Shown: one piece after another, positions 56,760-64,000 of the stretch | Layout of the letters: each line of letters opens with the position of its first letter | How positions within the stretch are numbered: the first letter of the stretch is position 1 | Source of the DNA: Haliclona indistincta | Taxonomy: Eukaryota; Porifera; Demospongiae; Haplosclerida; Chalinidae | DNA length: 64,000 nucleotides | Direction: 5' to 3' | Assembly: GCA_964017065.1 (NCBI GenBank) | Contig: OZ024790.1 | Span: forward strand, 1,544,631-1,608,630 | Program-made: the position numbers and the translations under genes | Notes under the pieces: model-generated | Databases searched by the model: none | What the model saw: the letters and a program-made list of their open reading frames with translations, nothing else | Told to the model about the DNA's origin: nothing

Positions 56760-57735
56760 TAGGGTCCGCAATGAAAAAATCGACTGTCATAGATTCAGCG
56801 GGATGGCGACTCAGTGTGTAGAGTTACTTGGTACGGACATAGAACGGACAGGCAGAGAAGCGCCAAGTCTTTCCTTTTTGCAGGAAAAAAAATAAAACGC
56901 TAAAAATTAGGGGTGCTACGAAGTGCTTAGCCTTATAAACTATTTTATTTTTGAGTTACATTCGATGCACGCGATACAGTTTTGTTGTCAAGAATGCACA
57001 GCATCGTCCTGTCATGATTTCAACACTCTTCGAGGTCGCAACAGCTCCTCTGCATCGTTTTCAAGGCGTAATTTGGAAGTGGGCGGGGTCTTCGAGACGC
57101 CACGATAACAGTTCTTGGTCTCCAGCACTCTTGTACATCGACCAATAGCAACCCTCATGCACTTTCTGTCCAAGTAGGGTAGCAATGTAATTGCACACCA
57201 ACTTTCATCAAGTTCATTTGCTTCCTTCCACCAAATCCAAAATTTTGAAGTATTTCTTGGATTTGATGGAAGGAAGCAAATGAACTTGATGAAACTTGGT
57301 GTGCAATTACATTGCTACCCTACTTGGACAGAAAGTGCATGAGGGTTGCTATTGGTCGATGTACAAGAGTGCTGGAGACCAAGAACTGTTATCGTGGTGT
57401 CTCGAAGACCCCGCCCACTTCCAAATTACGCCTTGAAAACGATGCAGAGGAGCTGTTGCGACCTCGAAGAGTGTTGAAATCATGACAGCACGATGCTGTG
57501 CATTCTTGACAACAAAACTGTATCGCGTGCATCGAATGTAACTCGAAAATAAAATAGTTTATAAGCACTTCGTAGGCTCCACCCCCTAATTTTTAGCATT
57601 TTATTTTTTTCCTGCAAAAAGGAAAGACTTGGCGCTTCTCTGCCTGTCCGTTCTATGTCCGTACCAAGTAACTCTACACACTGAGTCGCCATCCCGCTGA
57701 ATCTGTGGCAGTCGATTTTTTCATTGCAGACCCTA
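56760..57735. mobile_element. Palindromic TIR element, second member of the TAGGGTCCGCAATG family
   Basis: Ends TAGGGTCCGCAATGAAAAAA and the inverse; arms of about 480 bp are nearly identical, so it is essentially one perfect palindrome centred near 57248. The target duplication is CACTAAG at 56753-56759 and 57736-57742. The composite element's left arm shows the corresponding empty site (near 52275, in inverse). No coding capacity beyond mirrored short frames. Confidence 0.9.
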
Positions 57736-57930
57736 CACTAAGGTATATAACATATGAACCATGGCTTGTCGGTGTGTATGCCGAATATACCACCCTCGGT
57801 CTCGGTCATCGGAAGTTTGCAGCCTCGATAAACCCCTCGCTTCGCTCGGGGTTTATCTCGGCTGCAAACTTCCTCTGACCTCGACCTCGGGTGGTATATT
57901 CGGCATACACACCTCCAAGCCATGGTTTAT

Positions 57931-59179
57931 TATGGCGCGCCGTTTGTATCAAAAATAACAGAGTCATAGAAAGAAACAATTTTGGCCCGCGGCGGCGCGG
58001 CCGTGGCCTGGTAGGTGTTACCGATGTGGGCGTGGTCACACACTGTACTATACTCGACTATACTACAACAGTATACTGATGTTTCTCCTCGGTTTCTTCT
58101 GCCAGTAACGGGTCACCCAGCCCTTGTGTGCGTGTCACTGTCTCCGTGGACCTGTCTCTGTGTCACTGAGCGTATAGTGTGAGTCATGGTGCCGCCTCTG
58201 TTAGCTAGGCCCGCTATAGCAGTGTCCGTTGATCACCTAAGCTAGTAGCAGGCTTGCTGTCAGTGCCTGTACTGTGTCTGTGTGACTAGGTCTGTAATAG
58301 TGTAATTAACCTGTGGCTCTGTCAGGTATGCTCTGCTAGCCTATACGTGTGTCTGCTTATTTTCCAGAACACGACACTGCCGATTACAATAAGTATACCT
58401 ATTGCATCATTATACACACGTACATCTCTTACCGATTACCTCAGATGTGCTAGCAAGTCAATTGTTCATTGCATGAGTTGCTATGGTGGTGATGACATTC
58501 TCAATATTTATAGTAAGACAATATTTCTATGCACCTTGTCTCATGTTTTGTGTGTCTCTATCACCCACACTACTCTGTAGCACTCATCCAGTAACTCATT
58601 GACTCTATCACTCACCAAGTGTTTTTTAATGCTCTATCACACAGTCAGTGATTACTACTCCCATCACACACAGTAATGTCGATGTACCTTGTAAATTTGT
58701 ATCTTTGTTTGTCTCTCATTTTAACTTTTTTGCATCCAGCGATGGCCATGCATATTTTGATTGTTGTGTTATTAGTTGTCATGATTCATTTCACTTCGAA
58801 CAGTGTGAGTACGTGCATGATTGTCGTGAGCATGACTATACACTAGCCACACACGCTATATTCAAAGTGAGGTGAAATCAACTGTAATGGTATTAGGAGA
58901 TAGGTCTACATAAAATGATTTTTCCTCTTTTCACAACACAGGAGCTGTCAACAGATGTACTACCATCGGATGGGTGTGTTATGGTAAAGCTGCCAAGTGA
59001 TCAGACAACCATACTATGTTGCAACTGTACTGTACTGTAATTAAAATAATTATGTTTGAACAACTTGTTCATGATTATTGACAAGAAAGCAGCAATCGAT
59101 GATTTGTTTCAGTCACTATTTTAAAATATTTATATACAAACTGTGGGCAAGGTACTACTGCTGAGTGATCCGGCTTTCT
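57931..59179. other. Possible 5' region of an unknown gene; nothing firm
   Basis: 57980-58050 is CpG-rich (GCCCGCGGCGGCGCGGCC) and could be a promoter. A strong acceptor-like tract TTTTCACAACACAG at about 58942 precedes a short open stretch (ELSTDVLPSDGCVM) ending in a GTAAAG donor. I could not join these into a gene. Confidence 0.3.
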
Positions 59180-59660
59180 CGTAGGTGCACTATGCATGAG
59201 AGCATTATTTCTCTGCTGTTGCGAGCCTGATGCCACTGCAGAGAGAGATTCCACCAAAACTAGGGTCCAGGGCTCGCCTGTACATTCTACAGTCGTAGGT
59301 GCACTATGAGAGTATGTATTTTACTGCTGTTGCGAACCTGATGCCACTGCAGAGAGAGATTCCACCAAAACTAGGGTCCAGGGCTCGCCTGTACATACTA
59401 CAGTCGTAGGTGCACTATGAGAGTATGTATTTTACTGCTGTTGCGAACCTGATGCCACTGCAGAGAGAGATTCCACCAAAACTAGGGTCCAGGGCTCGCC
59501 TGTACACTCTACAGTCGTATGCACTATGAGAGTATGTATTTTACTGCAGTTGCGAACCTGATGCCACTGGCAGAGCGGAGACAAAACTAGCTCAGTAGCT
59601 CAGTAGCCACTAAAGGCTAGGGTCTAGTAGAGCTCGCCCGTACATTCTACAGTAGTGCCG
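59180..59660. repeat. Tandem repeat, about 110-120 bp unit, four copies
   Basis: GTAGGTGCACTATGAGAGTA, TTGCGAACCTGATGCCACTG, CCAAAACTAGGGTCCAGGGC and TCGCCTGTACATTCTACAGT recur four times; the last copy is rearranged. Confidence 0.85.
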
Positions 59661-60480
59661 GGCTAGACTGGACCAGTCCTTGGATCAGTAAGTCATTTCA
59701 TTGGCAAGCTCTAGATCCAACTGAGCTAGTTTTGTCTCCGCTCTGCAATGGTGTGGCCTTAGTGAGTCTGAATCTGTAGTGGGCTACGGCTCTGCCAGAC
59801 GGAATCCCATCATCTTAATGGGACTCTCTTGCTTAGTTCAGTAACTTTGTCGATTACAATTCTGTTACATAGGTGGAAAGGGAGTGTGGTAGCATTCAAT
59901 ACATTGGCCAGCAGCTCAATATACGGCTATAATTATGCTCATGGTGAGGCTGTTTGGCTGTCTATGCATTATAGCAGAGTGTCTAATCTGTGGAGGTTCA
60001 ACAAAACTAGGTGTTTACCTCATATCTTTCAATGGTGTCACTGTAGCCAATCATCAACAATTTTATTTCTCTCACTATAGCATAGGTGGCATACTGACAC
60101 TGGCCAGTAAGATTCATCCGGATAGCAGCACGGTGTGGCAGTACTCACAAGTAGAGCTATAAGGTCATGCCAAGTTTAGAAGATGAACTCTCAAACCTCT
60201 TCGATGACGCACTATTTGGTCTCCTTCAAGAGAGACAATGTTTTTTATTGTTCCAGTGATTATATAAATTTTTCATTTTTTTGGGTAAAATCTACTGAAA
60301 TGAGGTGACACCATTATAATTATGATTTGCAAAAAGAAACTCAAATAGTGACTCCAGTGCAGCAGTGGGTTATCAGACTATTGTTGATAAGTAATTATAC
60401 ATACTGACAAGCAGAAAACATGCCGTGATTGTAGAGCAACAAGGCTGAGAATAATACTAAATTCGAAAGAATAGCAGAAT
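59661..60480 (+). other. Unknown; partly open sequence after a possible splice acceptor
   Basis: After TCTGTTACATAG at about 59873, two overlapping frames run to 60080 and 60162 (ending ASKIHPDSSTVWQYSQVEL). Each frame is readable only in part, as if one exon had suffered a frameshift. I do not recognise the product. Confidence 0.25.
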
Positions 60481-60520
60481 AGCTGTTTTCACAGCAATTG
60501 AGTACGCCATGATGATGTAA

Positions 60521-60625
60521 TCGCCACGTGTCGATCGTCTACAGGAGGTATTTGCGTCCACGTGTCGTTCTTCTTGCCACGTGTCGTCTACACTCTGTTC
60601 CAGAGGTACTTGCGTCCACGTACTG
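60521..60625. promoter_or_regulatory. Cluster of CCACGTGTCG E-boxes
   Basis: CACGTG occurs at 60525, 60559 and 60578, each in CCACGTGTCG, with a fourth near copy CCACGTAC at 60615; the surrounding text (GTCTAC, AG.AGGTA.TTGCGT) is also repeated. bHLH binding is inferred from the motif. Confidence 0.45.
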
Positions 60626-60744
60626 TTTCTCGTCTTCATATTCATTGGTCTCGTTTTTGTTTGCTGTCAGTCAGTCTTTCTCACGGCGTCGGCTAGTCTG
60701 CTCTTGAAGTTTTGATTACTCGCTCTTGTTGCTTGTTGTCTACT

Positions 60745-60893
60745 CTTGTTGCGTAGTCTGTTCTTGAAGTTTTGTCTACTCTTTCTTGTTGCTTGTTGTC
60801 TACTCTTGTTGTCTACTCTTGTTGCTTGTTGTCTACTCCTGTTGCTTGTTGTCTACTCCTGTTGCTTGTTGTCTACTCCTGTTGCTTGTTGTC
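60745..60893. repeat. Short tandem repeat of TTGTTGTCTACTCCTGTTGC
   Basis: About six units of 20-22 bp. Open frames rich in Leu/Cys across it are repeat by-products. Confidence 0.85.
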
Positions 60894-61277
60894 ACAGCAA
60901 AAACCGTGTTGGAAGGCGGAGACCGTAAGTCCATTGAACGGTTGCCGCATTCGTGAAACAACGGGAGACTTGCGGACTACCGTTTCTTTCAACTACGGAT
61001 ACCGTTTACTACCGATGTGAGAACACTACAAACGGTAAGCACATACGACGCTCCGTATAAACTCCGTGTAACAATCCGTACAGCTACCGTCCAACTGCTA
61101 TAGTGACCAAGCCATGGCAGCCACCACGGACCACCAGCTGTATCCCGTATCTCAACCGTTCATTGCGTAGTTTAGCTAGTACAGTACTTCGGTCAAATGT
61201 TTATTATTACTATTATCTGCTATTATTAATATTACAAGAAACTCAATAGCAGTTCAGCATAATTTATAGTAGCATAG
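60894..61277. other. Intergenic, 3' of the minus-strand gene
   Basis: No gene seen; ACCGT words are frequent between 60920 and 61100. Confidence 0.3.
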
Positions 61278-62039
61278 CTAGCATTCGTCCAAATCTCCTT
61301 CGCTTTCACACGAGCTGGAATCCTCCTCCAAAATATCCTGAAGGGTAGGAACAGTAGGAGTGCTGCAGGTCACGAAAGATGATCGGCTACGAGATCTCGG
61401 CGTTGTAGGAGTCACTGGAGATTGGATGGGCCTAACAGATGCCGGAGAGTGAATAGGCCTAGCAGATGCCGGAGAGTGAATAGGTACAGACGCCGGAGAG
61501 TGGATAGATACAGACGCCGGAGAGTGGATAGGCCTAACAGACGCCGGAGAGCGAATAGGTGCAGACACCCGAGATCTAATTGATGCCGGAGATTGAGATT
61601 GAACAGTAGATGGAGATTGAATAGTAGCCAGTGTAGAATTACTGAATGCCCATTCTGGTGCATCTTTGGGGACAGGACGTGTTGATGGACATCCTCTTTT
61701 CCGTTCTTTCCTCCTAAACCCTGCTTTCGAATTTCCCTTGGCTTTACGCTTATCCAGCTTCCTTACTAAAGCATTCAGCACTGCAGAACAGACACAACAA
61801 ATTATAACAAGACTGATTGCATAACAGTTACTGGTGTACTAAAAAAACATTCCAAACTTAGGCTACATAACATGTTCTGAAAAGGTCAATTGCAGCATAC
61901 CTGTTGATCGCCATGGTAGCTCATGTACCGTGATGGTGTCGTCCTCCCCTTCACTCTCCTCCGTCATATAATTATGATCAATTCCTCTCCATAACTCTAA
62001 TTCCTTTGTCTTCACATATTTCGCTCGATTGCTATACAA
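61278..62039 (-). CDS. Last two exons of an unknown nuclear-like protein, cut by the assembly gap
   Basis: Exon n-1 is 61901-62039 and exon n is 61278-61780, joined by a phase-1 GT-AG intron. The join reads LPWRST-VLNALVRKLDKRK. The first part (ELELWRGIDHNYMTEESEGE) then HELPWRS, followed by RPVPKDAPEWAF, is a pattern I recall at the C terminus of a large repeated protein family of sponges and cnidarians with unknown function, often near mobile DNA. It is followed by a Ser/Pro repeat (SPASVRPIH type, about ten units) and an acidic end, EDSSSCESEGDLDEC. Basic and acidic low-complexity sequence suggests a nuclear protein. Upstream exons would lie in or beyond the gap. Confidence 0.6.
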
Positions 62040-62086
62040 CTAATAATAATCAGTAATAAAATTCAAATCAACAAGTTAATCACATA

Positions 62087-62286
62087 NNNNNNNNNNNNNN
62101 NNNNNNNNNNNNNNNNNNNNNNNNNNNNNNNNNNNNNNNNNNNNNNNNNNNNNNNNNNNNNNNNNNNNNNNNNNNNNNNNNNNNNNNNNNNNNNNNNNNN
62201 NNNNNNNNNNNNNNNNNNNNNNNNNNNNNNNNNNNNNNNNNNNNNNNNNNNNNNNNNNNNNNNNNNNNNNNNNNNNNNNNNNNNNN
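62087..62286. other. Assembly gap (200 N)
   Basis: Exactly 200 unknown bases directly at the border of the satellite array, so the array length is unknown. Confidence 1.
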
Positions 62287-64000
62287 TGTATTCGATAAGG
62301 ACCCACCCTTGTAACTTGATGTAGGAATAAGATAATGTCACTAGATTGCTCTGGCAGTCTCTACTAACTCTATTCTTGCTGTGTGGAAAGTTAGATCCTT
62401 TTAAAGCATGCTGGTGATGTGTTACCAGCACTGTGAATTCAGCAGTAATCATAGGTATTGTATTCGATAAGGACCCACACTTGTAACTTGATGTAGGAAT
62501 AAGCTAATGTCACTAGACTGCTCTGGCAGTCTCTACTAACTCTATTCTTGCTGTGTGAAAAGTTAGATCTTTTTTAAGCATGCTGGTGATTTTTTACCAG
62601 CACTGTGATTACAGCAGCAATCATAGCTATTGTATTCGATAAGGACCCATACTTGTAACTTGATGTAGAAATAAGCTTATGTCACTAGATTGCTCTGGCA
62701 GTCTCTACTAACTCTATTCTTGCTGTGTGAAAAGTTAGATCCTTTTAAAGCATGCTAGTGATGTGTTACCAGCACTGTGATTACAGCAGTAATCATAGGT
62801 ATTGTATTCGATAAGAACCCACACTTGTAACTTGATGTAGGAATAAGCAAATGTAACTAGACAGCTCTGGCAGTCTCTACTAACTCTATTCTTGCTGTGT
62901 GAAAAGTTAGATCCTTTTAAAGCATGCTGGTGATGTGTTACCAGCACTGTGATTACAGCAGCAATCATAGGTATTGTATTCGATAAGGACCCACCCTTGT
63001 AACTTGATGTAGGAATAAGATAATGTCACTAGATTGCTCTGGCAGTCTCTACTAACTCTATTCTTGCTGTGTGGAAAGTTAGATCCTTTTAAAGCATGCT
63101 GGTGATGTGTTACCAGCACTGTGAATTCAGCAGTAATCATAGGTATTGTATTCGATAAGGACCCACACTTGTAACTTGATGTAGGAATAAGCTAATGTCA
63201 CTAGACTGCTCTGGCAGTCTCTACTAACTCTATTCTTGCTGTGTGAAAAGTTAGATCTTTTTTAAGCATGCTGGTGATTTTTTACCAGCACTGTGATTAC
63301 AGCAGCAATCATAGCTATTGTATTCGATAAGGACCCATACTTGTAACTTGATGTAGAAATAAGCTTATGTCACTAGATTGCTCTGGCAGTCTCTACTAAC
63401 TCTATTCTTGCTGTGTGAAAAGTTAGATCCTTTTAAAGCATGCTAGTGATGTGTTACCAGCACTGTGATTACAGCAGTAATCATAGGTATTGTATTCGAT
63501 AAGAACCCACACTTGTAACTTGATGTAGGAATAAGCAAATGTAACTAGACAGCTCTGGCAGTCTCTACTAACTCTATTCTTGCTGTGTGAAAAGTTAGAT
63601 CCTTTTAAAGCATGCTGGTGATGTGTTACCAGCACTGTGATTACAGCAGCAATCATAGGTATTGTATTCGATAAGGACCCACACTTGTAACTTGATGTAA
63701 GAATAAGATAATGTCACTAGACTGCTCTGGCAGTCTCTACTAACTCTATTCTTGCTGTGTGAAAAGTTAGATCTTTTTTAAGCATGCTGGTGATTTGTTA
63801 CCAGCACTGTGATTACAGCAGCAATCATAGCTATTGTATTCGATAAGGACCCATACTTGTAACTTGATGTAGAAATAAGCTTATGTCACTAGATTGCTCT
63901 GGCAGTCTCTACTAACTCTATTCTTGCTGTGTGAAAAGTTAGATCCTTTTAAAGCATACTGGTGATTTGTTACCAGCACTGTGATTACAGCAGCAATCAT
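62287..64000. repeat. 172-bp satellite arranged as 688-bp higher-order repeats
   Basis: About ten monomers of 172 bp (GTATTCGATAAGGACCCACA, CTTGTAACTTGATGTAGGAA, CTGGCAGTCTCTACTAACTC and TTACCAGCACTGTGATTACA). Monomer variants recur every fourth unit: text at 62287 repeats essentially exactly at 62975, a shift of 688 = 4 x 172. The array runs off the right edge. Minus frames of 77 codons inside it repeat with the array and are not genes. Confidence 0.95.

Larger units (their letters stand above)
52091..57930. mobile_element. Large composite palindromic element containing three nested elements
   Basis: Both ends carry TATAAACCATGGCTTGGAGG or its inverse. Left arm 52091-52920 (an outer hairpin at 52115-52250, then unique text including ATCCTCGGAAAGTTATTCGC in inverse) is mirrored by the right arm, 57930 back to 56330 and on to about 53650, once the nested elements at 53794-54373, 54417-56328 and 56760-57735 are removed. 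The core at 52920-53650 has no clear gene. Arms contain several CCACCATGGTGG palindromes. The core element itself seems non-autonomous. Confidence 0.75.

Noticed and set aside
57738..58039. Short frames on both strands near the right end of the composite element, matching one at 52100
   Set aside because: They are the outer hairpin arms read as protein; they occur in both orientations because the sequence is palindromic.
62063..62452. Minus frame spanning the N gap, and repeated 77-codon frames in the satellite
   Set aside because: The first crosses unknown bases; the others recur with the 688-bp period and are non-coding satellite.

Overview
This window is eukaryotic and most likely from a demosponge; Amphimedon is my best guess, by inference only. 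Genes have very short GT-AG introns (48-62 bp is common), low GC, many nested inverted-repeat elements, and tandemly duplicated proteins with animal signalling domains. There are no prokaryotic operons.

Layout. 1-4451 (minus): most of a large multi-exon gene of unknown function, open to the left edge, with a 34-36 bp minisatellite touching its start codon. 5890-44900 (plus): a tandem family of five ankyrin-Roc-COR-Death proteins, called here A (6778), B (17627), C (22164), D (30814) and E (39578), plus four broken fragments of further copies. Each full gene has one very long exon (ankyrin repeats, Roc GTPase, COR) followed by small phase-1 exons for a Ser/Thr/Pro linker and a Death domain. 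This is the order of the C-terminal half of DAPK1 without the kinase. B, C and E are intact, A carries a 4-bp frameshift, and D is cut off inside COR by a repeat insertion. C ends in a different Death domain from A, B and E, and a decayed copy of the usual Death cassette lies 1.9 kb downstream of it.

45564-47093 holds an intronless POT/SLC15-like transporter, with a decayed second copy at 49.1 kb. From 47 kb onward the window is mostly repeats and mobile DNA: a MITE-like element, a 53-bp minisatellite, GC-rich foldbacks, and a composite palindromic element (52.1-57.9 kb). Nested inside that are two TIR elements with 9-bp target duplications, both carrying RecQ-helicase sequence, and a second palindromic TIR family with 7-bp target duplications that also has a 3-kb copy between A and B. 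The right end has the last two exons of a minus-strand gene of an unknown repeated family, a 200-N gap, and a 172-bp satellite arranged as 688-bp higher-order repeats.

How the genes may work together: the ankyrin-Roc-COR-Death paralogues keep a nearly constant GTPase/COR core while ankyrin number, linker length and Death type vary. That pattern fits a sensor-switch-adaptor family, as in innate immunity or cell-death signalling, but this is inference. The two strongest leads are the swappable Death cassettes and the RecQ-bearing TIR elements.
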